Positions 1 to 8,192 of a stretch of DNA of 64,000 nt are shown in pieces; the first letter of the stretch is position 1, and every line of letters starts with the position of its first letter. Position numbers and translations under genes: made by a program. This DNA comes from Candidatus Enterousia intestinigallinarum (GTDB lineage: Bacteria > Pseudomonadota > Alphaproteobacteria > Rs-D84). Below the pieces are notes generated by a model, which was given only the letters and a program-made list of their open reading frames with translations, was not told where the DNA came from and did not search any database. Where the stretch lies: positions 744,001-808,000 of the forward strand of contig OX097180.1 of the NCBI GenBank assembly GCA_944407095.1, written 5' to 3'.

Positions 1-746
1 CAATTCGCGCCAATGGCAAGATTGCAATGAAACTGGACGACGGTGACAGTTTGATTTCTGTTCTGCCCTGTAACGAAAACCAGGATGTATTCTTGGCGAC
101 ATACCGTGGTCGTTGCATACGATTCCCGGTGTCTGAAATTCGTGTGTTTGCGGGACGTAACTCGACCGGTGTTCGCGGTATGACATTGGCGGGCGATGAC
201 AGAATTATCGGTATGGCGATGCTGAATCACGGTGAATCAGATGCCGCCGTTCGTGCCGCGTATATTAAACAATCCCGCGCCGCACGTCGCGCCGCCACTG
301 GTATCGAAGAAGAATCAGATGATGAAGAAGAATCAACAAATCTGACGCTGACCGATGAACAAATGGCGAAGTTGGCTGAAACAGAACAGTTTATTTTGAC
401 TGTGTCTGAAAACGGATTTGGTAAACGCACCAGTTCTTATGAATATCGCACAACGCATCGTGGTGGCGGTGGGTTCACAAATATCAAACTGGGGGGCAAG
501 AACACGGCTGTTGCAGGTTCGTTCCCGGTTGCCGATGACAACGATATCATTATGGTGACGGACGGTGGCAAGATAATTCGCACGCCCGTGCGTGACGTCC
601 GTATTGCTGGACGTGCAACCGCCGGTGTGACATTGTTCCGCACCGCCGAAAATGAAAAGGTTGTATCTGCAATATCCATTTTAAGTGATGAAGGCGAAGA
701 AGCCGAAGTTGAACACGATGTTGCGGAACAGCAAACAGCGGAATAA
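1..746 (+). CDS. gyrA: DNA gyrase subunit A, C-terminal part (5' end outside window)
   Basis: The reading frame is already open at base 3 (IRANGKIAMKLDDGD), so the gene enters from the left edge and only about 247 C-terminal residues are seen. They form part of the beta-pinwheel that wraps DNA in gyrase; repeated blade sequences such as ATYRGRCIRFPVSEIR and VTDGGKIIRTPVRDVR are typical of GyrA. An acidic stretch (EEESDDEEES) sits between blades, and the protein ends in an acidic tail, as in many GyrA proteins. The N-terminal breakage-reunion domain with the catalytic tyrosine is not in the window. The merR-type gene follows after 17 bases on the same strand. Confidence 0.93.
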   Translation, partial: IRANGKIAMKLDDGDSLISVLPCNENQDVFLATYRGRCIRFPVSEIRVFAGRNSTGVRGMTLAGDDRIIGMAMLNHGESDAAVRAAYIKQSRAARRAATGIEEESDDEEESTNLTLTDEQMAKLAETEQFILTVSENGFGKRTSSYEYRTTHRGGGGFTNIKLGGKNTAVAGSFPVADDNDIIMVTDGGKIIRTPVRDVRIAGRATAGVTLFRTAENEKVVSAISILSDEGEEAEVEHDVAEQQTAE

Positions 747-763
747 ATAAAGGGGGGCGCGGT

Positions 764-1192
764 ATGGATAACGAATATTTTGCATCGATAAACGAGGTGT
801 CAAAACGCCTGTCCGTACCGGCGCATACCTTGCGCTATTGGGAAAAGCAGTTTCCTGTTGCAATTCGTCCAACAACCGGTGCGGGTGGGCGCCGCTATTA
901 CCGTGCGGAAACGGTTGATAGATTAGTTGTAATTCGCGATTTGCTGTATAAACACGGGATGACCATCGCGGGGGTGAAAAAGTTACTGCGTGACGGTAAT
1001 TTTCCCGCGTCCGCTGATGAATTTATTCAGTCCGCGGCGGTGGCCGTGCCACATACAACAAATGCTGCCGCGAACCCAGCGACCCCAGTGGTCTCGGCCA
1101 CACCGATGGCCGCGCCACGTGTTGATGCGTCACAAATTGATTTGGCGATTGCGACGTTGGAACGTGCCCGGGATTTATTAAAAAACGTATAA
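764..1192 (+). CDS. MerR-family transcriptional regulator
   Basis: 142 residues. Residues about 5-75 form a MerR-type winged helix (EVSKRLSVPAHTLRYWEKQF, then GGRRYYRAETVDRL). The C-terminal half is an Ala/Pro/Thr-rich linker followed by a short helix, with no cysteine-based metal site. In alphaproteobacteria this subtype is usually encoded right after ihfA; here ihfA lies at the other end of the window and this gene instead follows gyrA by 17 bases, with a GGGGG-type ribosome site just before the ATG. Its target is unknown. It ends at a bidirectional terminator. Confidence 0.85.
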   Translation: MDNEYFASINEVSKRLSVPAHTLRYWEKQFPVAIRPTTGAGGRRYYRAETVDRLVVIRDLLYKHGMTIAGVKKLLRDGNFPASADEFIQSAAVAVPHTTNAAANPATPVVSATPMAAPRVDASQIDLAIATLERARDLLKNV

Positions 1193-1196
1193 AAAA

Positions 1197-1218
1197 CGCG
1201 CCTTATGGCGCGATTTTT
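1197..1218 (+). terminator. Intrinsic terminator after merR-type gene
   Basis: Hairpin CGCGCC-ttat-GGCGCG followed by ATTTTTATTTTT. It lies between convergent genes and can serve both. Confidence 0.8.
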
Positions 1219-1795
1219 ATTTTTGTAATTGTTGCAATTTTTGCAGTTGGCGCTGATGCCGATGCACAGACGCCGAATGCCAGTCAATACGCATTTGACG
1301 CCAGTTCTCTGATAGGCGGCGTTCCATCGGAATTTGTAACAAAGAATCACGAACTGTGCTGTCGCGTTGCATATTGTTCAGCTTTTCACGGCTGTATGAC
1401 ATACCGTTGGCTGCGGCATTTAATTCCGCGTTCTTGTCAATATATGCGCCACGCAGATAGTCGGCCAGTGAATCAGCCCGTGATTCCAGTTTTGCATACT
1501 GGTTGTAATCATATGTTGCCGCAGAATCCAATTTGCGCATCAAGGCCAGATATTCTTTGTCTTGTTTTAACGTATCATAACTTTGGTTTATTATTTTATC
1601 ACGAGTATAAAAATAGTTTTCTTCGGCGAAATAGACATTTTCGCGCTGATGCTGAAGTTCGACGTGATTGTTAGCCGGGACATTATAGTTTATAATCGTG
1701 CCCAAAAAACAAAAGGCCGGAATAGCAGCAATGCAGGTAAAAGCGATTGCTGTTGAGTATATATGTTCAAATTTTTTGTGTTTGTTTTGTGACAT
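1217..1795 (-). CDS. Hypothetical single-pass membrane protein
   Basis: 192 residues, family not recognised. After a short charged N terminus (MSQNKHKKFEH) there is one hydrophobic segment at about residues 13-35 (AIAFTCIAAIPAFCFLGTII), then a long, polar, largely helical domain rich in Gln, Arg and Tyr that ends in a Gln-rich tail (QRQLQKLQQLQK). The likely topology is an inner-membrane anchor with the helical part in the periplasm. It is transcribed alone on the minus strand, with AAGGAT-like bases before the ATG, and converges on the preceding regulator gene. Confidence 0.65.
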   Translation of the reverse strand: MSQNKHKKFEHIYSTAIAFTCIAAIPAFCFLGTIINYNVPANNHVELQHQRENVYFAEENYFYTRDKIINQSYDTLKQDKEYLALMRKLDSAATYDYNQYAKLESRADSLADYLRGAYIDKNAELNAAANGMSYSREKLNNMQRDSTVRDSLLQIPMERRLSENWRQMRIDWHSASVHRHQRQLQKLQQLQK

Positions 1796-1875
1796 AAAAA
1801 TCCTTTTTGTGATTTATTGTATAGTACAAAAACAATATTTTGTCAAGATATAGTAATAATGGCAAATAAATATTT

Positions 1876-1950
1876 TGGCAGTCCCAACGGGAATCGAACC
1901 CGTGTTACCGGAATGAGAATCCGATGTCCTAACCGCTAGACGATGGGACC
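1876..1950 (-). tRNA. tRNA-Glu (anticodon CTC)
   Basis: The reverse complement starts GGTCCCATCGTCTAGCGG, has an anticodon loop TTCTCAT (anticodon CTC, reads GAG), a T-arm with GGTTCGATTCC, and ends in encoded CCA. The acceptor and anticodon stems pair fully apart from wobble pairs. The 75-nt length includes CCA. Confidence 0.96.
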
Positions 1951-1993
1951 AACGCCGCATATGTTATCATTTATTTTTTTGTTTGCAAATTGT

Positions 1994-2041
1994 AAATAAA
2001 AATACCCCAATGGGGTGTTTTTTATTTTGGTTGGGGCGCAC
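1994..2041 (-). repeat. Direct repeat copy 1: terminator plus tRNA-Gln 3' end
   Basis: About 48 bases that match 2345-2393 apart from one substitution and one A insertion. Read on the minus strand the unit is the last 14 bases of tRNA-Gln including CCA (GTGCGCCCCAACCA) followed by a hairpin ACCCCATTGGGGT with a T-run. There is no tRNA body next to this copy. Confidence 0.85.
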
Positions 2042-2165
2042 TCAATTCCCGCGGCGCGTGGCGGCCGCGGGGAAACCGTGACGGCTTGATTGCGCTATCG
2101 CTTATCTCGCCTACTTGTTTTCGAACCGGCAACGTTCGTTGCGGGTCGCGAACCGCGGCCACGGA

Positions 2166-2216
2166 CCAATAATTAAACCCGCACAATGGCGGGTTAAATT
2201 ATTGGTTGGGGCGCAC
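2166..2216 (-). repeat. Middle tRNA-Gln 3'-end copy with long hairpin
   Basis: Bases 2203-2216 repeat the 14-base tRNA-Gln 3' end. Directly beside it is a 17-bp inverted repeat with one mismatch (CCAATAATTAAACCCGC at 2166-2182 against GCGGGTTAAATTATTGG at 2189-2205). Its core, ACCCGC-acaatg-GCGGGT, resembles a terminator. The tRNA-like end therefore forms part of the hairpin. Confidence 0.75.
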
Positions 2217-2344
2217 ACGGGGGAATGGGGGCGTTCCCCCATTTCCATTTTGGGAAATCTGTGATTTTCCGAAATGGTTACAAAACATTAATAATGTTTT
2301 GCGGTGCAAATGTGAAACGGATTTGCACAATCCGTGCGAATACC

Positions 2345-2393
2345 AAATAAAAAATACCCCAACGGGGTGTTTTTTATTTTGGTTGGGGCGCAC
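2345..2393 (-). repeat. Direct repeat copy 2: 3' end of intact tRNA-Gln plus its terminator
   Basis: The same unit as 1994-2041, here joined to the complete tRNA-Gln gene. The hairpin ACCCCGTTGGGGT plus T-run is therefore the natural terminator of the tRNA on the minus strand. Confidence 0.85.
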
Positions 2394-2453
2394 GGATTCG
2401 AACCATGATAAAGAGAACCAAAATCTCTTGTCCTACCATTAGACGACACCCCA
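2380..2453 (-). tRNA. tRNA-Gln (anticodon TTG)
   Basis: The reverse complement begins TGGGGTGTCGTCTAATGG, has the anticodon stem AGAGA/TCTCT around loop TTTTGGT (anticodon TTG, reads CAA), a T-arm GGTTCGAATCC, and ends CGCCCCA-A-CCA. The acceptor stem pairs TGGGGTG with CGCCCCA. Length is 74 nt with encoded CCA. Confidence 0.95.
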
Positions 2454-2556
2454 AAAGCAAACCAAATTATAAATATCTTTCGCATTTTTGCAATAACATT
2501 TTTATGTTATCGTATTTTTTCATTGAAAATTTTTTTCAAAAATATTATTTTTCCAC

Positions 2557-2606
2557 TTGCATTTTATTTGTTAAAACATATAATCATTAAAGTTTTTAAT
2601 AATTAA
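2557..2606 (+). promoter_or_regulatory. Promoter of the efflux operon with possible MarR operator
   Basis: TTGCAT (2557-2562), a 16-base spacer and TATAAT (2579-2584). The palindrome TTTAATAATTAAA follows near the expected transcription start and is a plausible site for autorepression by the MarR protein encoded just downstream. The operator assignment is inference. Confidence 0.65.
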
Positions 2607-2636
2607 ACCTGCCTCCGTTATAAAAAGGATAATAAA

Positions 2637-3086
2637 ATGGCACGTAAAGAGTTTGTAAAAATACTAGAATCAAACATAATGATTATGGATAAATTGTCGG
2701 ATAAATTTAAGCGCGAACCGACCGTTTTGTCTGGATATCCGCGTCAGCAGTTGAGTATTTTGGTACGTTTGCATATTGGGGGTCCGGCTCGGTTAAAGGA
2801 TATTGCACGTCGTGAACTGGTAACGGCGCCAAATTTGTGTGCGGCGTTCAGAAAATTGGAACGTGACGGTTTGGTTTTGCGTCGCATTGATGAAGACGAT
2901 CGTCGAAACACTTGGTATTCGGTTACTGCGGCGGGTGAAAAAATTGCGACCCAGGCAATGGAAACTATGCGTGTTGCAATAGAAAAGCTATTTGCCAAAT
3001 TGTCGCGTGAAGACGAAGATGCGCTGACAAAATCATTAAAAACGATAAACAGTATTTTAACCAAGATGGAGTTGACTAATGCGTAA
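2637..3086 (+). CDS. MarR-family repressor of efflux operon
   Basis: 149 residues with a MarR winged-helix core. Recognition helix and wing are at about residues 55-100 (ARLKDIARRELVTAPNLCAA, then RIDEDDRRNTWYSVTAAG); the D-x-R-x2-N/x wing signature is clear. N- and C-terminal helices would form the dimer interface. AAGGAT lies 9 bases before the ATG. The gene overlaps the following outer-membrane factor gene by 8 bases, so regulator and pump are one transcript. MarR proteins typically release DNA on binding small aromatic compounds; the ligand here is unknown. Confidence 0.9.
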   Translation: MARKEFVKILESNIMIMDKLSDKFKREPTVLSGYPRQQLSILVRLHIGGPARLKDIARRELVTAPNLCAAFRKLERDGLVLRRIDEDDRRNTWYSVTAAGEKIATQAMETMRVAIEKLFAKLSREDEDALTKSLKTINSILTKMELTNA

Positions 3087-4413
3087 AACAAAACTGGCCG
3101 CGTTTGTGTTGTGTGCGGTCGCGGCGGTGTCTGACGCGTATGCTATGGATTTGTCGCTGAACGATGCCGTTGATATGATTATGGCCGAATCCCAGGATTT
3201 GAAAAAAGCCGAAGCCAATGTTAAAAAGGCCGAAGCGTCTTTGGATGTTGCAAATGCTAACCGTTGGTTTCAAATAGAGGGTACGGCCACATATATGAAC
3301 CTGATTGATGTCAAAAATCCGACAAAGTCATACAGTGTCAGTATTCCGCCGGAAATCGGTGGTATGTTGCAACAGTATGTTGGTCCAGGCTTTCAACTGC
3401 CCAGCAAGATAGATATACCCGACAGTATGTTTATGGCGGGCGTGTCGATAACTCAGCCGATATATACGTTTGGAAAAATCGGAAACGCGGTCAAGGGGGT
3501 AAAGGCGGCAATCAAGGTTGCCGAAGCGTCCCAGGAAATGACGCGTCGTGAAATCAGATACAGCGCGGTTGATATGTATTGGACGGCTAAAATGACGGAT
3601 GAAATCGTTGACATTTCGCGTGCTGATTTGGATGCGGCGCGTGCTGCACGTCGCAGTTTGACATCCGCGGGCCGTGCGAACCGCAGTAATCTGGTTAAAA
3701 TTGAATCAGATATCGCGACCAAGGAAATCAACCTGTCGAATGCGGAATTTAATCGCGATACTGCGCACAGAATGTTAAAAATTCTGGCTGGTATTGATAT
3801 GGATACCGAATTGAATCTGACGGATGATTTTCCGGATACATTTCCGGATTTGAACGCCGGTGAATTGACGTCCACGCCACAGTGGGATGTGCTGAACGAA
3901 CAGATTCAGATGTATGAACGCAACGCCCGTGCCCAGCGTGCAAACGCATTGCCGACACTGGCGGCGACGGCATCATATAATTACATCGCGATGGGGCCGA
4001 ATATCAGCAATATGTTCAGTCGCAATGATATGCAGTCGGGATATTGGGGGCTGGCGTTACAGGTGCCGATTTTCAGCGGGGGTGTAAATATGGCCAACGC
4101 CACGGTTGAGGCAATGAATGCCGAAGCGGCGCGTCAAGACCTGGACAAGGCGAAAAAGATGACAACCGAAGAATACAATCGCGCCATTGACCAGTATAAT
4201 CATCTGCGTGGTAACTTAAAAACATTGGAAAATGCGCGTGATTTAGCGGCCAAGGCATACGATTTTTCCAGCGAACGTTTTGCGTCTGGTCAAACGTCTG
4301 CCGTTGAATTGTCAGAAGTATCCGCCGGCTTGTACCAGTTGGATATGTCGCTGCTCAACGCAAAGTATAATATTTTAATGTCTGCGGAATCTGTAAAGAA
4401 ATTGGGTGAATAA
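3079..4413 (+). CDS. TolC-like outer-membrane efflux protein
   Basis: 444 residues with a signal peptide (MRKTKLAAFVLCAVAAVSDAYA, cleaved after residue 22). Two long helical-hairpin repeats (LNDAVDMIMAESQDLKKAEA and the later half with PIFSGGVNMANATVEAMNAE) define an outer-membrane factor that forms a trimeric exit duct. Small beta segments lie between the helices (QPIYTFGKIGNAV, LALQVPIFSGG). It sits second in an operon of MarR, exit duct, adaptor and RND pump, with 2 bases to the next gene. GGAG precedes the ATG, inside the end of the repressor gene. Confidence 0.92.
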   Translation: MRKTKLAAFVLCAVAAVSDAYAMDLSLNDAVDMIMAESQDLKKAEANVKKAEASLDVANANRWFQIEGTATYMNLIDVKNPTKSYSVSIPPEIGGMLQQYVGPGFQLPSKIDIPDSMFMAGVSITQPIYTFGKIGNAVKGVKAAIKVAEASQEMTRREIRYSAVDMYWTAKMTDEIVDISRADLDAARAARRSLTSAGRANRSNLVKIESDIATKEINLSNAEFNRDTAHRMLKILAGIDMDTELNLTDDFPDTFPDLNAGELTSTPQWDVLNEQIQMYERNARAQRANALPTLAATASYNYIAMGPNISNMFSRNDMQSGYWGLALQVPIFSGGVNMANATVEAMNAEAARQDLDKAKKMTTEEYNRAIDQYNHLRGNLKTLENARDLAAKAYDFSSERFASGQTSAVELSEVSAGLYQLDMSLLNAKYNILMSAESVKKLGE

Positions 4414-4415
4414 AG

Positions 4416-5012
4416 ATGGAACAGTTAAAGGAAAAAATTACGTCAAAGAAATTCAAGAACATTACGTTTGGTATATGTGCAGCGTTGCTGATTGGCTGGG
4501 TCGTGTTTCGATTCACGGCGATTGGTGCGGAAAATGCACGTGCGGTATTCAATGCGTCGCGTAACGCGGTTGATGTTGGCGCGCCGGTCTATGCCATAAC
4601 GGCACAGCGCACGACGGGTGTTCTGCGTGAACCCATAGAGGTTAAATCAAACCGTGCCCTGGTATCGACCGCGCGTGTCGATAAACTGGCCCCGGGCCAG
4701 CGTGTTGGTGACGGCGAAATTGTTTCCGTATCACGTGATGTTGATTTGAATACGGGAATGCACATTGTACGTACGCGTGGGGCGGACGACGGCCTGCAGT
4801 ACGCGGAATTTCAGACGGATGGTTACTTTGTGCCGCTATATGCAATCAGTGGTGATACTGTTATGTTAAACGTTGACGGTGTTGCGACACCACGTGATGT
4901 CACTATTGTTCGTCAGGACGCAAACAACGCATTAGTTGATGGCTTGCGTGACGGTGACGTTGTGATTTTGTCCAAGATTGACGCCGGTACCAAGGTGCAG
5001 GTAAAAGAATAA
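4416..5012 (+). CDS. Short periplasmic adaptor-like protein of RND pump
   Basis: Only 198 residues. One membrane anchor at about 17-36 (NITFGICAALLIGWVVFRFT) is followed by a beta-rich region. The C-terminal part (VDGLRDGDVVILSKIDAGTK) matches the end of the membrane-proximal domain of RND adaptors, and the centre resembles their beta-barrel domain. The alpha-helical hairpin and lipoyl domain that normally bridge to TolC are not visible; usual adaptors have 350-400 residues. The position between exit duct and pump supports the role. Upstream and downstream genes are intact, and the frame shows no break, so it seems a genuine short form and not a truncation. Confidence 0.7.
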   Translation: MEQLKEKITSKKFKNITFGICAALLIGWVVFRFTAIGAENARAVFNASRNAVDVGAPVYAITAQRTTGVLREPIEVKSNRALVSTARVDKLAPGQRVGDGEIVSVSRDVDLNTGMHIVRTRGADDGLQYAEFQTDGYFVPLYAISGDTVMLNVDGVATPRDVTIVRQDANNALVDGLRDGDVVILSKIDAGTKVQVKE

Positions 5013-5045
5013 AAATTTCAGCATAGATTTCAGGGAGTATTTGCA

Positions 5046-8000
5046 ATGTTAAAATTTTTCGTTCGCAGACCCGTTACAACAGTTATGTTTGTATTGTTCT
5101 GGGTCGTTTTGGGATTTGTATCATTTCCAAAGATGAATATTGAACGCACGCCGTCGGTTGATTTTCCGATGGTTACTGCGACGTTTGTGTATCCGGGGGC
5201 CGCATCATCTGAAATAGAATCGCAGATTATCAAGCGTGCCGAAGATGCTATATCCGAAGTTTCAGAACTAAAAAAACTGACGTCCCAGGCGTTTGAAAAC
5301 GGCGGCTTTGTTATGGCGGAATTTAATCTGGGGGTAGATGTAAATGATAAAGCGACCGAGGTTAAAACCAAACTGGATTCATTGTTGTCGGAATTTCCGG
5401 ACGATATGGAACAGCCGATTGTTGAAAAATTGAATCCGTTGGAAGAATCTGTCGTTGACATTGCAATCAGTGGTTCAAACCTGCGTGATCTGCAGGAATA
5501 CGTTGATGATGATTTATCCAACAAGATAACCGGTATTGCCGGTGTTGCCAGTGTCGATGTATTTGGTGGTGAAACGCGTGCAATTCGTATTGAAATGAAT
5601 CCTGAATTATTGGCGGCGCGTGGTGCGACAGTTATGGATGTTGTGTCAGCATTGGGGGCGCACAACCTGAACGTACCGGGTGGAAAAATTGAATTTGGCA
5701 CAAATTCGTCAAACGTTCGCTTTGTCGGTGAATTTACTAATGTGGATGAAATCGCCAATCTGCAGTTGACAACCGTCGAAGGTCAACGGTTCAAATTGAG
5801 TGAAATTGCGACAATCAGCGATGCCGCCCGTGATATTGAAAACGGGGCGCGCTATAACGGCAAAGACGTTATTATTGCGTCCGTGGTAAAGGCGTCCGAC
5901 GGTAACGCAATAAATGTGTCGCGTGATTTGCGTGCGCTGATGCCGGAAATGCAAGCCGACCTGAAGTCGCATTTCCCAGATGCCACAATGGAAATAATTT
6001 CGGATTCGTCCATTGCCGTTGCTGATGAAACATATGGCACAATATGGGGAATTGTTCTGGGTGTTATATTTACTGTTCTGGTTTTGTTGGCGTTCACGCG
6101 TAACTGGCGTTCAACGATTATTGCGGGTGTTGTGATTCCTGCGTCATTGATTGCCGGATTCTTCTTTATGGATGCCAGCAACTTTACAATCAATGCAATG
6201 ACACTGTTGGCGTATTCGTCTGCGCTGGGGACATTGGTGTCTAATGCAATTATTCTGATTGAATCCGCATTGCAGGAAATGCGTTCCGGCAAAGATCCAG
6301 AAACTGCCGCAATCGACGGTACTAAAAAGGTGGCCGTATCTGTTCTGGCGGGTGTTGGAACAAACGTCGTGGTGTTTTTGCCGCTGGCGTTTATGAGTGG
6401 TATTGCCGGCCAGTTTATGAATCAGTTCGGTTTGACGGTTGTGTATCTGACATTGCTGTCATTGCTGTTCTCGTTCACGCTGACACCGATGATGATTGCA
6501 AAGTTCCTGCGTCTGACGGGTAACAAAAAGTCCAAGAAAACACAAAATGCCAAGACCGTCCGCGCAACCGTTGTTGACGATAAAAACGTTGGTCAGCCGG
6601 TTAAAAAAGAATCGCGTTTGCACCGGTGGTATAATTATCAGCACGCGCATCCGTGGCGTGTGATTGTTATGGCAGTAGTGGTTTTGTTGGGCTCTGCGAT
6701 GTTGATGCGTTTTGTTGGAAATGAATTTGCACCGTCAACAGATGCAAATGAAATCAGCATAACCGCACGTGCACCAATGGGTGCGACATATGAAAAGTCG
6801 GCGGACATCGCCAAACAGATAGAAGAAAAGTTACAGGCGTTTGATGATGTCACGGCCGTGTCTGTGAAAATCGGTGACCGCGGATTGCAAAACATTGCGA
6901 TAAAACTGACACTGAAAGATGTTGCCGACCGTGAAAAATCGGACAAGGAAATCGCACGTGAAATTATGCCAGTGTTGGCACAGATTCCAGATGTGGAAAT
7001 CCAAATCCGTGCGGGTCAGGCGATATCAAGCGGTGCAGTATCTGCGGATATTGTTCTGAACGTGTACGGGGCCGATGACGCAAAGCGTGAAGCGTACGCG
7101 AACCAAATTCTGGATATGATAAATGATATACCAGAAGTTCAGTCCGCTGTTCTGGCTCAACAAAAGCCGGGGAATGAAACGCGCTTTGTTCCAGATCAGG
7201 ACAAGATGAATTTCTGGGGGATAACCAATTCGTATGCTGGCGCGACCCTGCGTACCGCACTGTACGGAAATGACGATTACAAGTACAAGGAAAACGGTGA
7301 AGAATATCCGATTATTTTGGAATTTGCCGAACCGTTCAAGAATATGGGAATGTTCGACAATGTATTTGTAAATTCGCAAAAGGGTATGGTGCCCCTGTCT
7401 GAATTGGGCAGTGTCCAGGTTGTGCCCGCAACCCCGGATATCAGCCGTATTGATAAAAACCGTATAACCGAAATCGATGTCAATATTGGTAAATCGACAA
7501 TGGGACCGGTTCAAAAGAAGATAGAAGCCGCCCTGGCCAAAATTGATTGGGAAAGCGGATACGGCACCGAATTTGGCGGTATGTCCGAAATCCAGGGTGA
7601 AACGACGACCGAAATCGGGAACGCGTTTATGCTGGCGATTATATTGACGTATATGTTGCTGGCGGCGATTATGAATTCACTGGCGCATCCGTTCACGATT
7701 GCGACATCAATCGTCACCAGTTTTGCGGGCGTGTTTGCGCTGATGTTCCTGTCGGGTGCATCGATGAACGTTGGTGCGATGTTGGCGTTCGTTATGTTGG
7801 TCGGTCTGGTGGTGAATAATAATATTCTGGTTCTGGAACCGACAATAGGACGCATTGCCAACGGTGAAAAACCATATGATGCGCTGTGGACGGAATTAAA
7901 GGATAAACAGGGTATGATTCTGATGACGTCCATTGCGGTTATGACTGGTATGGTGCCACAGTTATGGTCAACCGACGGTATGAAGGTTGCAATGGCCGCG

Positions 8001-8111
8001 GTTATGATTGGTGGTATGTTTGCCAGTATGATATTCACGTTCGTACTGACGCCGGCGATATTCTTCCTGGTGGAACACGCGCGTGAAAAACTGAAACGCA
8101 AACATCGTTGA
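5046..8111 (+). CDS. RND-family efflux permease with altered proton-relay residues
   Basis: 1021 residues, normal length for an HAE-1/AcrB-type pump: N-terminal membrane helix, large periplasmic porter domain (repeat PGAASSEIESQIIKRAEDAI), six-helix bundle, second porter domain and second bundle. In AcrB, TM4 carries GLLVDDAIVVVEN with two essential aspartates; here the aligned segment is GTLVSNAIILIES (S399, N400). In TM10 the essential lysine of GLSAKNAIL is N924 (GLVVNNNILVLE). The arginine before ILMTS is replaced by glycine or methionine. The fold is clear but proton coupling must differ from AcrB. It ends at a strong terminator. Confidence 0.92.
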   Translation: MLKFFVRRPVTTVMFVLFWVVLGFVSFPKMNIERTPSVDFPMVTATFVYPGAASSEIESQIIKRAEDAISEVSELKKLTSQAFENGGFVMAEFNLGVDVNDKATEVKTKLDSLLSEFPDDMEQPIVEKLNPLEESVVDIAISGSNLRDLQEYVDDDLSNKITGIAGVASVDVFGGETRAIRIEMNPELLAARGATVMDVVSALGAHNLNVPGGKIEFGTNSSNVRFVGEFTNVDEIANLQLTTVEGQRFKLSEIATISDAARDIENGARYNGKDVIIASVVKASDGNAINVSRDLRALMPEMQADLKSHFPDATMEIISDSSIAVADETYGTIWGIVLGVIFTVLVLLAFTRNWRSTIIAGVVIPASLIAGFFFMDASNFTINAMTLLAYSSALGTLVSNAIILIESALQEMRSGKDPETAAIDGTKKVAVSVLAGVGTNVVVFLPLAFMSGIAGQFMNQFGLTVVYLTLLSLLFSFTLTPMMIAKFLRLTGNKKSKKTQNAKTVRATVVDDKNVGQPVKKESRLHRWYNYQHAHPWRVIVMAVVVLLGSAMLMRFVGNEFAPSTDANEISITARAPMGATYEKSADIAKQIEEKLQAFDDVTAVSVKIGDRGLQNIAIKLTLKDVADREKSDKEIAREIMPVLAQIPDVEIQIRAGQAISSGAVSADIVLNVYGADDAKREAYANQILDMINDIPEVQSAVLAQQKPGNETRFVPDQDKMNFWGITNSYAGATLRTALYGNDDYKYKENGEEYPIILEFAEPFKNMGMFDNVFVNSQKGMVPLSELGSVQVVPATPDISRIDKNRITEIDVNIGKSTMGPVQKKIEAALAKIDWESGYGTEFGGMSEIQGETTTEIGNAFMLAIILTYMLLAAIMNSLAHPFTIATSIVTSFAGVFALMFLSGASMNVGAMLAFVMLVGLVVNNNILVLEPTIGRIANGEKPYDALWTELKDKQGMILMTSIAVMTGMVPQLWSTDGMKVAMAAVMIGGMFASMIFTFVLTPAIFFLVEHAREKLKRKHR

Positions 8112-8115
8112 TAAA

Positions 8116-8138
8116 ATGGGGCGTTGCCCCATTTTTTT
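8116..8138 (+). terminator. Terminator of efflux operon
   Basis: ATGGGGC-gtt-GCCCCAT followed by TTTTTTT. Confidence 0.9.
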
Positions 8139-8192
8139 GTGCAAATATAAAAAAACATTGCTATAATCCCACGCGTATCAAAAGGATTATAA

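Larger units (their letters stand above)
1951..2344. other. Gene-free stretch with tRNA-Gln 3'-end duplicates and hairpins
   Basis: No credible protein gene lies between tRNA-Glu and tRNA-Gln. Bases 2042-2165 are clearly more GC-rich than their surroundings and hold short palindromes such as GCAACGTTCGTTGC. Bases 2217-2344 contain small inverted repeats (GGGGGAATGGGGGCGTTCCCCC area; ACAAAACATTAATAATGTTTTG). Both blocks are bounded by copies of the tRNA-Gln 3' end, listed separately. The stretch may be decayed or tRNA-targeted insertion DNA. Confidence 0.6.

Noticed and set aside
2042..2165. Possible extra tRNA in the GC-rich block next to tRNA-Gln
   Set aside because: It contains GGTTCGAA on the minus strand and a CCA-ending 3' copy, but no acceptor, D- or anticodon stems can be built.
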